A stretch of DNA of 64,000 nucleotides from Anaerolineaceae bacterium. GTDB lineage: Bacteria > Chloroflexota > Anaerolineae > Anaerolineales > Anaerolineaceae. The position numbers were made by a program, and so were the translations under genes. This document shows, one piece after another, positions 1 to 8,934 of the stretch. The stretch lies in the NCBI GenBank assembly GCA_030653365.1, contig JAURZL010000013.1, positions 248,001 through 312,000 of the forward strand, in the 5' to 3' direction. The notes under the pieces are model-generated. The model was not told where the DNA came from. It was given only the letters and a program-made list of their open reading frames with translations, and searched no databases. Numbering within the stretch: position 1 is the stretch's first letter; each line of letters opens with the position of its first letter.

Positions 1-3000
1 ACGAGACATGGAAGGTCTGACCATCAGTGGTAACCGGGCAGTAATGTTCGCTTCACTACTTCCAAACATTTTTCCACCCGGATCGGCTGCAACTGCCATG
101 ATACGATAACGGGTGAGATTATCTGGAAGCTTGAATTTCACTGTCACATTTCCATTTGCATCGGTTTCTTCTTCAGGTGAAAAGATAGCCAAAGGATTAA
201 AGTCGGTTCGGACTGAAATCGCACTTGTAGATTGTGAACTATCCGATTCAGCAGACTCCATCATCGGAGCTGCCGCCATGGCGGGTTCTTCCATTCCTCC
301 TCCACGACCCATATCACTTGCCATTCCATCGGTAACAGATTTGTTTAAGGTTTGGGTTGCCATCGCTTGAGGTAAATCGCCAGCTAATGTGCTGGGATCT
401 ACAAGGATGATGTTTGCTCTGGTGTAAATACTGGAAAAATCTGAATACCTTTCAGAATAAAATATTGAGATAGGATCGACTAATTTATATTGTGTTAGTG
501 CAAGGATGGCTTCGTCAACAATAACCAACGCCACTTCCGCATTCGGTATCGGAAGTCCATTCAAATCTTCCACATTAACGGTAATACTTGAACGTTCACC
601 TGGTGATAATAATGTTTGTTCTGGATCGATGCTGACGGATAGAGTGCGACTTGTAGGGGGTATTTCCAGGATTAATGAACCTGAAGCAAAAGCAGGTCTG
701 GGTGGAATATCATTTAATTTCTCGCCCTGATCATCAATTCTTATTGATGCTCCATTCAAATCCACTTGAATATTGATGTTTGGAATCTGTGTTTCTTTGA
801 TTGGAATTTCGAGGGTAATAGTTGATTCTTCCAGCTTAAACGGTTGAGAATATAATATCCCACTGCGGCTTACTGTCAGTAAACCTTCTGCTGGATAAAA
901 AGGTGATTGAACAAGAATATTGGCAGTGTCACCAGGTTGGTAATTTTCTTTATCTGGGATCAATGTAACTTGTTCCTGTTCGATATCACGAGCTGGAGGA
1001 AGATCGCCTCCGCTAACCCAACGATCAAACTGACTATAATTTTTTCTACCTTTTTCGTCAGTTATCATTGCTTTAATCTGATATTTACCCCCGATGGGTG
1101 TCTCAAAGCTACATTGAACGGGTTCTTCTTTTGATTGAACGGAGCAGGTTTGAATGTTTTCAAAAACTTCAACCCATTCTCCTTTTTGATATTTCCAAAC
1201 GATTCTCCCAGCAGTAACTTCAACTAATTGATTTGAAATTGGATTTCCATCTAAATCAGTTACTATCAAATCGATTTTCAATGTTTCATTTTTCTCAACA
1301 AAATATTTTTCACTCCGTAATCCTACATATTTGTCAGCGGGATGAACCATAAGTGTCGTAGCACCTGCCCATGCCTGGCGGTTTACATCCATCACAACCG
1401 CTTCTGCGATAACACTTTGCGGTCGGGTTTCTTCATTCGCCTCAAATTCCATTTGCAGAAAATGATTGCCGCTTGAATCTGTTTTTCCTGTGAATGTTTG
1501 CCCAGGTGAATTGGGTTCATATCCCCATTCGAATCCTACTGAATAATTCATTCTGTAGGAGAACCACCAGGGCTCCCATATCCCAAATGAAAAATCTGGC
1601 CAATTGGGTGGCTGATAATTTGTTTCCGTTGATGATACATTCCAGGTTACCTCTGCATTTGGTAATGCTCCACCAGCAAAATAAGCTGCTTCGACAGCTA
1701 CCACAGCACTTCCATCAGCAAAATATGGTCCCACAGTTTCATTACGCGCAAGGACTTCGAATTCTGGTCGTCTGAATTCCTGAATTTGAAAATAATGAAA
1801 GTAATCTCGTCCATCAACACCATTAACATTTCCTGAAAGGGTTAATTGAATATTGGCAGCACCGAGATTTACTCTATCTGGAATTTTGAAGGAAAAATCA
1901 AAACCGCCGATACTATTGACATTCATTGAATCTGTGACCAATTCATTTCCTTGAGAATCAAAGACACGATAATTGATTTGTTCGAACGAACTTTCAGGTA
2001 AAGAAACATCACCATTCTGTTTACCACCGATATTTCTTACCCATCCTTTCAGGTGGACTTCTTCTCCTGGTTTATACATGGCTCGATCATCAAACACATA
2101 CCAACGTATCTGGTCACTGACCGTCCTTGGTATCCAACCAGCATCTGACCAATAACTTTCATTTGATGGAAGCAAAGCAATATCATCACCACTTTTTGCT
2201 GTCAGTGCAATGATTCCTTCAAATGGCAGCTCAAATTCTGCCATCCCATAAGTATCAGATTTCTTTGAATTCCCGCTATTGAGTGGTTGAATATCAATAT
2301 TGTTGAGTGATTCACCCGTTTTTAGGTCAGTAACCCAGGCAACTAAGCTTGAATGGTCCACAAAGGCATCCAATCCAATTTGGGTAACCTGAACCCAAAC
2401 CTGGATCCATTCCCATGGTCTTTCTTCTTCAAAAAACCCTTTAGGAGGTTTTACGATAATGATAAAATGTCCATAATCACTTTCCATTATGGTATCGATA
2501 TCAATTTTTATTTCACTGAGCACATCGTTTTCAGTCTTTAAATTGAGAACTTGATTGAATGCTAATCGTCCTGGTGGTTCAATTTTTGGATCGGTCTGAT
2601 GAAACTCTCTAAGATATTTTTGATACCCTGGCCAATCTTCTGGTTCAACCGCATAAATCCTGACATCCAGTTTTGAATAATTTATTGTATATAGTGATAA
2701 TTCTGGTTTCTGGCTATATGGGTCGATTGTTAAAAAATTCCTTTGCGGGCCAACTAATACAGGTTCTGCTTTTCCAGTGGAAATACTAACTCTTTCTTCA
2801 CGTTCCAGTTTCTGGCCAAAAATATCCTGTATAGTAGCGGATAATGTGATTTTATAAGTGGTTCTTCCTTGAGTAGCACCTTCAATCGTAATTGTATTGC
2901 CAATTGCATAAATGTTTGCACCTGGAATTTCCGGGGTGATTGTAATTAAAGATTCTTCAAATAAATCTTCATCCAGTGGGTTATTAAACCGAATGAATAG

Positions 3001-4197
3001 AGGTGATAGAGGGGGACAATTCTCCCCATACCAGGAACATCCATATTCTTCAATTCTAAGTTGTGGATATGTTTCAAATTGGAAAGATTGAATCGATTTG
3101 GTGGTTAAAGTGCCTTCTGCTGAGGGGGTTTCGGGTCCAATTTCGACAGTGAAATAAGAATCTTTTGGGAGTGGTTCATTCGCTCTAAATGCCAGCCACC
3201 TTTCGCCCGGATAATTTTTAATTAAATTATTTACCGCTTCATCCTCTTCGATTTCTTTCTCAGTCGCTAATCGCAGGTTGAATTGATCCCCGTTTGCAGA
3301 TAATTTGATCGTGTCCAGCACGGCTTGTTTATCAATTCTCTGGTCGAATCCAATGAACAAAATCGGTTCCAAAGGTTGAGGACCATAGGATGGGTGATAA
3401 GATTTCATGGTTACGGTTGGTGTCCGGAAGCTCCAGGACACATCTTCAGCCAACAAATTTCCGTTTACTGATGTTGTCCCCTCTGGAACTGTCACCCGAT
3501 ATTCGGTTGCCATTGGTAATCGATCGATTTCATCTGAATCAAATTCGAATGTTAAAGTTTTTGTTCCGACCCAACGCCATGTGCCGGCCAAAGCTGGAAC
3601 GATTTCGACAGGGATTTCTTCCTGGGATAGTTGTTTAAGTGTCCCCAAAGGGATCATTGGCTGACTAAAGGTGATACTAATAAATGGTGCCATTGGGATT
3701 TCACCTTCTGGTGAATATCGCAAGACTTCTAAAGGACCATCAATTTCATCCGGAGGTTGTAATTCGGTTGGTTCGAAGGGAAAGGGTTGCTCGATTGTCT
3801 CGCCAGGACGAGGAGGAGGTAATATTTCAGGTGGTATATTAAAGTCACTTTGAAGATCTTTATCTTGTGGTAAATTGGGTAATCTAGCAATTATTTCCGC
3901 GATTTCGGAATCAGATAAAGGTTCTCCTACAATTATAGGTAGTTCTTCCGGAGGTTTGTAATCAGAGGAACCTTCACTTAAAAGAATCTTAAAATCATTT
4001 TCCTCATCTTCATTATTTACAAGCAGGTTCATACTTTTTCCTTCTGAAATAATTAGATTTGAATTGTTATTTTGATCACTTGGCAAGCGTGTTGGAATTA
4101 CATCGTTTATTAGTCCACAACCCATTGTAAAAATTAATGTGATAGAAACTATGAAATTCTTAAAATAGCGACTTTTAGGAAAAATTTTAACAAACAT
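1..4197 (-). CDS. Bacterial alpha-2-macroglobulin family lipoprotein (5' part, runs off the window)
   Basis: An open frame of 1399 codons begins with ATG at 4197 and is still open at base 1, in the same frame at both ends, so there is no net frameshift. The N-terminus is a lipoprotein signal with Cys27 in a TMGC box, suggesting membrane anchoring on the outer face. Family landmarks follow in order: an MG1-type segment (SITFSQPMIPLG), the DRAMYKPGEEVHLKG motif near 2050-2110, VDEAILALTQY, a Gly-rich linker (GRGGG, near 270-300), then VRTDFNPLAIFSP and LPDNLTRYR close to the window edge. The reading stops before any thioester (CLEQ-type) region, so whether it is a thioester-bearing protease trap cannot be told. 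It is preceded by AGGGAG and diverges from the gene at 4492. Bacterial A2M proteins are thought to entrap proteases; that role here is inference from family. Confidence 0.9.
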   Translation of the reverse strand, partial: MFVKIFPKSRYFKNFIVSITLIFTMGCGLINDVIPTRLPSDQNNNSNLIISEGKSMNLLVNNEDEENDFKILLSEGSSDYKPPEELPIIVGEPLSDSEIAEIIARLPNLPQDKDLQSDFNIPPEILPPPRPGETIEQPFPFEPTELQPPDEIDGPLEVLRYSPEGEIPMAPFISITFSQPMIPLGTLKQLSQEEIPVEIVPALAGTWRWVGTKTLTFEFDSDEIDRLPMATEYRVTVPEGTTSVNGNLLAEDVSWSFRTPTVTMKSYHPSYGPQPLEPILFIGFDQRIDKQAVLDTIKLSANGDQFNLRLATEKEIEEDEAVNNLIKNYPGERWLAFRANEPLPKDSYFTVEIGPETPSAEGTLTTKSIQSFQFETYPQLRIEEYGCSWYGENCPPLSPLFIRFNNPLDEDLFEESLITITPEIPGANIYAIGNTITIEGATQGRTTYKITLSATIQDIFGQKLEREERVSISTGKAEPVLVGPQRNFLTIDPYSQKPELSLYTINYSKLDVRIYAVEPEDWPGYQKYLREFHQTDPKIEPPGRLAFNQVLNLKTENDVLSEIKIDIDTIMESDYGHFIIIVKPPKGFFEEERPWEWIQVWVQVTQIGLDAFVDHSSLVAWVTDLKTGESLNNIDIQPLNSGNSKKSDTYGMAEFELPFEGIIALTAKSGDDIALLPSNESYWSDAGWIPRTVSDQIRWYVFDDRAMYKPGEEVHLKGWVRNIGGKQNGDVSLPESSFEQINYRVFDSQGNELVTDSMNVNSIGGFDFSFKIPDRVNLGAANIQLTLSGNVNGVDGRDYFHYFQIQEFRRPEFEVLARNETVGPYFADGSAVVAVEAAYFAGGALPNAEVTWNVSSTETNYQPPNWPDFSFGIWEPWWFSYRMNYSVGFEWGYEPNSPGQTFTGKTDSSGNHFLQMEFEANEETRPQSVIAEAVVMDVNRQAWAGATTLMVHPADKYVGLRSEKYFVEKNETLKIDLIVTDLDGNPISNQLVEVTAGRIVWKYQKGEWVEVFENIQTCSVQSKEEPVQCSFETPIGGKYQIKAMITDEKGRKNYSQFDRWVSGGDLPPARDIEQEQVTLIPDKENYQPGDTANILVQSPFYPAEGLLTVSRSGILYSQPFKLEESTITLEIPIKETQIPNINIQVDLNGASIRIDDQGEKLNDIPPRPAFASGSLILEIPPTSRTLSVSIDPEQTLLSPGERSSITVNVEDLNGLPIPNAEVALVIVDEAILALTQYKLVDPISIFYSERYSDFSSIYTRANIILVDPSTLAGDLPQAMATQTLNKSVTDGMASDMGRGGGMEEPAMAAAPMMESAESDSSQSTSAISVRTDFNPLAIFSPEEETDANGNVTVKFKLPDNLTRYRIMAVAADPGGKMFGSSEANITARLPLMVRPSMSR

Positions 4198-4491
4198 AAT
4201 TCCACTCCCTCTCCATGAATTCAATTTATAGTATAGACGATTAAAAGCGAAAATTTGTTCCTTTCCAGTAGGTTAGAAGATTGATTAGTAGAGCGCTTAA
4301 GCAAAAATCTAAATTTGTTTCAATTTTTATCTGGAATATCACAAGCAAACTGATCATCTTTGATCTATAATTTAAAAAAACCCTTAACATCTCAATAATT
4401 TTCGGTTAGGGTGTTTTTGGCAGGTTTTTTACCTGCCAAAAACACCCGTTAGCTTTGAATTATTGAAAAGATTCAAAAACCAGGAGCAAAT
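4198..4491. other. Divergent intergenic region between the A2M gene and the flavin oxidoreductase
   Basis: This 294-base spacer separates two divergent genes. Leftward, TATACT (minus strand, 4235-4230) could be a -10 for the A2M gene, without a recognisable -35. Rightward, TATAAT at 4366-4371 is a candidate -10 for the oxidoreductase, again with a poor -35. The 5' leader that would result contains a long nested inverted repeat (listed separately). No ORF of note was seen. Confidence 0.5.
4392..4466. repeat. Nested inverted repeat (17-bp perfect hairpin inside a 9-bp outer repeat)
   Basis: The inner stem pairs 4409-4425 with 4431-4447 perfectly over 17 bp around a TTTTT loop; its core arms are GGCAGGT and ACCTGCC. 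An outer 9-bp repeat, TCAATAATT (4392-4400) with AATTATTGA (4458-4466), encloses it. It lies in what would be the 5' leader of the gene at 4492. There is no U-tract after the 3' arm, so it does not look like an ordinary terminator for that strand. The sequence AAACCCTTAAC at 4378-4388 could pair imperfectly with GTTAGGGT at 4405-4412 and so compete with the large hairpin. It may be a small mobile-type repeat or a leader structure. Confidence 0.7.
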
Positions 4492-5559
4492 ATGCCGCAT
4501 TTATTTGAACCCATGAAGATTCGCGACTTAACATTTAAAAATCGAATTGGAGTCTCACCGATGTGCCAATATAATTACCAAAACGGATTCTCAAATGATT
4601 GGCAGGTAGTTCACCTAGGTGCCAGAGCTGTGGGTGGGGTTGGATTCGTTATCGCTGAAGCGACAGCCGTTGAAGCCAGAGGGAGAATTTCTCCTCATGA
4701 TCTTGGTATTTGGACTGATGATCATATTGAACCATTGAGACGAGTAACAAGCTTTCTCAAATCACAGGATGTGATCGCAGGGATACAACTGGCCCATGCT
4801 GGCCGAAAAGCTTGTACAAATCGACCTTGGGATGGCGGAAACCCGATTCAAGCAGATGATCCAACCTATTGGCCGGTAGTGGGAGCCAGTGCGATTGCAT
4901 TTCATGAGAATTACCAATCTCCAAAAGAACTTTCGATTAATGAAATTCACGATATCCAAATGAAATTTGAGGAATCTGCCCAAAGAAGCCTGGAAGCAGG
5001 ATTTGATTTTGTTGAAATTCACGCAGCCCATGGATATCTGCTGCATTCATTTTATTCGCCTGTTTCGAATCACCGAACAGATGAATACGGAGGTAGTTTT
5101 GAAAACCGGATCCGCTTTCTTGTTGAGACTGTCCAAAGAGTAAGACGGGTTTGGGCTGAAAGATTGCCTTTAATGGTTCGAATTTCTGGTACAGAGTGGA
5201 CAGAAGATGGATGGAATATCGAAGACTCAATTCAATTGTGCCATCGATTAAAAACCGAAGGAGTCGATGTAATTGATTGTTCTTCCGGGGGTAATATTCC
5301 TGGCGTAAAAATTTCTTTAACACCTGGTTACCAGGTCTCCATATCAGAAGCCATCAAAAATAATGCAGGAATGAAAACGGCAACAGTAGGATTGATCACC
5401 GATCCTTTCCACGCGAATGAAATTATTCAAGAAGGCAAGGCTGATTTTGTCCTGTTAGGTCGGGAATTACTTCGAAATCCATTCTGGGCGATAAATGCAG
5501 CTACGACTTTAAATCAACCATCTCCAATTCCTTCTCAATATTTGAGAGCGTATAAATAG
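4492..5559 (+). CDS. namA: Old Yellow Enzyme-family NAD(P)H:flavin oxidoreductase (YqjM/NamA type)
   Basis: This 355-residue TIM-barrel FMN enzyme belongs to the YqjM branch of Old Yellow Enzymes, which reduce activated C=C bonds of enones using NAD(P)H. The N-terminus MPHLFEPMKIRDLTFKNRI leads to SPMCQY with Cys25 and Tyr27, the redox-tuning Cys and a substrate-site Tyr of this class. The substrate-binding His pair is His177 and His180 in EIHAAHGYLLHSF, followed by the family motif TDEYGGSFENR. The C-terminal phosphate-binding segment reads DFVLLGRELLRNPFW. Length is normal for the class. The ATG is preceded by AGGAG. It is ten bases upstream of the pgm reading frame on the same strand, but a functional link to glucose phosphate metabolism is not evident. 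Confidence 0.85.
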   Translation: MPHLFEPMKIRDLTFKNRIGVSPMCQYNYQNGFSNDWQVVHLGARAVGGVGFVIAEATAVEARGRISPHDLGIWTDDHIEPLRRVTSFLKSQDVIAGIQLAHAGRKACTNRPWDGGNPIQADDPTYWPVVGASAIAFHENYQSPKELSINEIHDIQMKFEESAQRSLEAGFDFVEIHAAHGYLLHSFYSPVSNHRTDEYGGSFENRIRFLVETVQRVRRVWAERLPLMVRISGTEWTEDGWNIEDSIQLCHRLKTEGVDVIDCSSGGNIPGVKISLTPGYQVSISEAIKNNAGMKTATVGLITDPFHANEIIQEGKADFVLLGRELLRNPFWAINAATTLNQPSPIPSQYLRAYK

Positions 5560-5584
5560 CCATATAAGAATGAAAGAGGGTACA

Positions 5585-7231
5585 ATGTCCATTCATCCAT
5601 TAGCGGGAAAAAAAGCACCGCAAGAAATAATCGTTGATATACCAAAATTGTTGGCTGGATATCACGAGTTGTCACCAGATCCTTCAATCAAGAGCCACTC
5701 CATTGCATTTGGCACTTCAGGACATCGCGGAACATCCTTGGAAAGATCCTTCAATGAAGATCATATTTTGGCGGTTACGCAGGCATTGTGTGAATTCAGA
5801 CAGGAACAAGGGTATGATGGAGTCTTATTTATTGGTAAAGATACGCATGCCCTTTCAGAACCTGCGCTATTAACGGCGATTGAAGTTCTTGCTGGGAATG
5901 GTGTAAATGTCAGGTATCAGGAAGGAATGGGTTATACCCCAACACCGGTAATCTCGCATGCAATTTTAGGGGAGAACAAAAATAGAACTTCTCATTTAGC
6001 AGATGGGATTGTGATCACTCCTTCGCATAATCCACCACAGGATGGGGGTTTTAAATACAATCCTCCTTCTGGGGGTCCTGCGGGTCCTGAAATAACCAAT
6101 GTCATTCAAAAGAGAGCGAATGAAATTTTGAATGGCAACATGCAGGCTGTGAAACGGATTTCAATTGAAAAAGCTCTCAGGTCTGACTTTGTAAAGTCAT
6201 ATAATTTTATCCATCCATATGTTAAAGATTTGCACCATGTTGTCAACCTTCCAATCATTGCCAAAAAAGGATTAAAAATTGGGGTTGATCCAATGGGAGG
6301 TGCGGCTGTTGAGTATTGGGATGTGATTGCAGATACTTATGGTTTGGATCTTAGTGTTGTAGGTCAGGGCGTTGATCCAACATTTAGCTTTATGACGGTA
6401 GACCATGATGGGAAAATTCGGATGGACTGTTCATCCCCCTACGCAATGGCAGGGCTGATCGAATTGAAAGATCAATTTGATATTGCTTTCGGTAATGACC
6501 CAGATGTTGACCGGCATGGAATCGTTACCCCTTCCGGTGGATTAATGAACCCGAACCATTATCTGTCTGTGGCAATTTGGTATTTATTTCAAAATCGTGA
6601 TCAGTGGAAATCGGATGCTTGCATTGGCAAAACAATCGTCTCCAGCTCAATGATTGACCGAGTAGCTGGTGCGCTTCAAATGGAATTGGCTGAAGTTCCG
6701 GTTGGATTTAAGTGGTTTGTTGAAGGTTTATTAGATGGGTCATTTGGATTTGGGGGAGAAGAGAGTGCTGGAGCTTCATTTCTGCGTTTTAATGGGCAGG
6801 TATGGACAACGGATAAAGATGGAATTATTCTGAATCTTCTTGCAGCAGAAATTCTTGCCACAACCGGGAAAGATCCGAATCAAATGTATCAGGATTTGAC
6901 AAAACAGTTTGGAAATCCTGTTTATCAAAGAATGGATGCACCGGCGGATCCAGAACAAAAGAAAATTCTAAGCAATTTGAATCCGGAAAATGTAAAAGCT
7001 GATAGATTGGCTGGTGAACAAATTATTCATAAAATGACGAAAGCTCCTTACAATCAAGAATCCATTGGCGGCTTAAAAGTTATCACAGAAAATGGCTGGT
7101 TTGCAGCTCGTCCTTCAGGAACTGAAAATATTTATAAAATTTACGCTGAAAGTTTTATTAATGAGGAACATTTACGCCAAATACAACAAGAAGCACAGGA
7201 AATTGTAAGTGATGCTTTAAAGAATGATTAA
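5585..7231 (+). CDS. pgm: Phosphoglucomutase (alpha-D-glucose phosphate-specific)
   Basis: Interconverts glucose 1-phosphate and glucose 6-phosphate in the cytoplasm. The sequence aligns over its whole length with E. coli Pgm: FGTSGHRG near residue 42, the phosphoserine loop TPSHNPP with Ser147, the Mg-binding loop FGNDPDVDRHG with Asp305/307/309, the sugar-binding GFGGEESAGASFLR and the C-terminal phosphate loop ARPSGTE. An in-frame ATG exists at 5570, but the one at 5585 gives MSIHPLAGKKAP, which matches the E. coli start, and it has AGAGGGT just upstream, so 5585 was chosen (548 residues). It lies between an oxidoreductase and an Fpg-like gene on the same strand with short gaps, so co-transcription is likely. 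Confidence 0.95.
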   Translation: MSIHPLAGKKAPQEIIVDIPKLLAGYHELSPDPSIKSHSIAFGTSGHRGTSLERSFNEDHILAVTQALCEFRQEQGYDGVLFIGKDTHALSEPALLTAIEVLAGNGVNVRYQEGMGYTPTPVISHAILGENKNRTSHLADGIVITPSHNPPQDGGFKYNPPSGGPAGPEITNVIQKRANEILNGNMQAVKRISIEKALRSDFVKSYNFIHPYVKDLHHVVNLPIIAKKGLKIGVDPMGGAAVEYWDVIADTYGLDLSVVGQGVDPTFSFMTVDHDGKIRMDCSSPYAMAGLIELKDQFDIAFGNDPDVDRHGIVTPSGGLMNPNHYLSVAIWYLFQNRDQWKSDACIGKTIVSSSMIDRVAGALQMELAEVPVGFKWFVEGLLDGSFGFGGEESAGASFLRFNGQVWTTDKDGIILNLLAAEILATTGKDPNQMYQDLTKQFGNPVYQRMDAPADPEQKKILSNLNPENVKADRLAGEQIIHKMTKAPYNQESIGGLKVITENGWFAARPSGTENIYKIYAESFINEEHLRQIQQEAQEIVSDALKND

Positions 7232-7242
7232 AAGGAGGAAAG

Positions 7243-8067
7243 ATGATTGAATTACCAGAAGCAGTGGTTCTTTCAAATCAATTATCAAAAGAACTAACAG
7301 GAAAAACGATTACAAGCGTAATTGCAGCACAGAATCCACATAAATTTGCCTGGTATTCTGGAGATCCAAACCAATATCCAGATATATTAACGAATAAAAG
7401 AGTGGTTGGAGTAGTCTCATATGGTGGGCAGATTGAGGTGATTGCAGAGGATATGACATTGGTTTTTAGTGATGGCGTTATCCTTCGTTATCAGAAAAAT
7501 GCAGAACCTCCACCCAATAAACATCAATTATTCCTGAGTTTTGATGATGAGACTTCACTTTTTGCGTCAATTGCTATGTATGGTGGATTATTATGTGCCC
7601 CTCGAGGGAAGAATGATAACCAATATTACCTGATCGCAAAAGAGAAACCCTCTCCTATCAGTGACTCTTTTCATAACGATTATTTCATGTCACTTTTTGA
7701 TTCAAATGCTGAAAATCTATCTTTAAAGGCTTTCCTTGCGACAAATCAGAGGATCCCAGGAATTGGTAATGGAGTTCTTCAGGATATTCTTTTCCATGCA
7801 GGATTGCACCCTAAGAAAAAAGTTAAGACACTTAATGAATTTGATAAAAATAAATTATTTAATTCCATTAAATGTACACTTCATGCCATGACTGTTCAGG
7901 GAGGGCGTGATACAGAGAAGGATATCTTTGGTAATCAAGGTGGATATCAAACAAACCTAAGTAAAAATTCTGTTGAAAAACCATGTAAAAAATGTGGTTC
8001 TGTCATTATTAAAGAAGCATATATGGGAGGAAGTATTTACTATTGCCCTTCCTGTCAGATTCTATAA
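7243..8067 (+). CDS. Divergent Fpg/Nei-family DNA glycosylase-like protein
   Basis: A 274-residue protein with the Fpg/Nei architecture: N-terminal domain, helix-two-turn-helix motif (RIPGIGNGVLQDILFHAG, from residue 170) and a C-terminal zinc finger with Cys248, Cys251, Cys268 and Cys271. Family members excise oxidised bases using the N-terminal Pro as nucleophile. Here the start reads MIELPEAV, so the catalytic Pro2 is Ile while Glu3 is kept, and the zinc-finger hairpin reads GGSIYYCP where Fpg has an Arg. The DNA-binding frame looks intact but base excision by the usual Schiff-base route is doubtful. The ATG is set by AAAGGAGG immediately upstream. Similar MIE-starting homologues occur, to my recollection, in Firmicutes; function unknown. 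Confidence 0.85.
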   Translation: MIELPEAVVLSNQLSKELTGKTITSVIAAQNPHKFAWYSGDPNQYPDILTNKRVVGVVSYGGQIEVIAEDMTLVFSDGVILRYQKNAEPPPNKHQLFLSFDDETSLFASIAMYGGLLCAPRGKNDNQYYLIAKEKPSPISDSFHNDYFMSLFDSNAENLSLKAFLATNQRIPGIGNGVLQDILFHAGLHPKKKVKTLNEFDKNKLFNSIKCTLHAMTVQGGRDTEKDIFGNQGGYQTNLSKNSVEKPCKKCGSVIIKEAYMGGSIYYCPSCQIL

Positions 8068-8143
8068 AAAAATCAAAAATCACAAAAATTTCATAGGGAA
8101 GACGGTGTTTTTCGATTAAATATTAATCAAGTAGGAGAATGTT

Positions 8144-8917
8144 ATGTTACTTTGCGTTGATATAGGAAATACCAATATTAAATTAGGCTTATTTGATAAT
8201 GAAGAAATGATTCATCGATGGAGAATTTCGACTGATCGAACCAGTCTTGCTGACGAATATGGTGTTCTGATTTGTAGTCTATTTGAAGGTAAAAAAATAG
8301 CTGTAGATAAAATAATTGGATGTGCCATTTCGTCCGTAGTGCCTGGATTAACACAGGAATTTATTGATATGTCTGAGAAATATTTCAACATTTCTCCCAC
8401 AATTTATGGTCCAGAAGTCAATATTGGTATGAAGATAAATACCGATTATCCATCCGAAGTTGGTCATGACTTGATTATGAATGCTCTAGCAGCTCGTAAG
8501 CTGTTTGGTAAACCAGTGATTGTGGTTGGTTTCGGAACAGCAACATCATTTGTGGCTGTGTCGGAATCTGGCAATCTGGAAGGGGTAGCCATTGCGCCAG
8601 GTGTAGTGTCAAGCTCGGAGTCCTTATTCAGGGCTGCGTCAACATTACCACGCGTAGCATTAATTGCCCCGAAAGTTGCAATTGGGAAAAATACAATTCA
8701 ATCGATGCGATCCGGTATCGTATTTGGTTTTGCTGGAATGGTGAAAGAAGTGGTTCAACGCATGAAAAATGAAATTTCAGGCAATCCAAAGGTTGTTGCA
8801 ACAGGTGGAATGGCAACATTAATTGCTCCTGAATGTGACATAATCGACGTTGTTCAATCCAATCTGGCATTATTGGGATTGAAAGAAATGTTCGAACTCA
8901 GTCAATTGAAATCGTAA
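8144..8917 (+). CDS. coaX: Type III pantothenate kinase (CoaX), with unusual active-site residues
   Basis: The 257-residue protein has the ASKHA-fold plan of CoaX, which phosphorylates pantothenate as the first step of coenzyme A synthesis. Visible motifs are the phosphate loop VDIGNTNIKLGLF (Asp6), SSVVPG, EVGHDLIMNALAA with the expected base Asp109, FGTATSF (from residue 130), and the PG and AASTLPRV segments. In typical CoaX the stretch reads D-FGTATTF-D; here both flanking Asp residues are replaced (Gly129 and Val137). That may mean altered metal or substrate binding, or a CoaX/BAF-like paralogue with another role. The ATG has TAGGAGAATGTT upstream. It closes a rightward gene run and faces degV tail to tail, only 17 bases apart. 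Confidence 0.85.
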   Translation: MLLCVDIGNTNIKLGLFDNEEMIHRWRISTDRTSLADEYGVLICSLFEGKKIAVDKIIGCAISSVVPGLTQEFIDMSEKYFNISPTIYGPEVNIGMKINTDYPSEVGHDLIMNALAARKLFGKPVIVVGFGTATSFVAVSESGNLEGVAIAPGVVSSSESLFRAASTLPRVALIAPKVAIGKNTIQSMRSGIVFGFAGMVKEVVQRMKNEISGNPKVVATGGMATLIAPECDIIDVVQSNLALLGLKEMFELSQLKS

Positions 8918-8934
8918 TTTTGTAGACTGATTAT

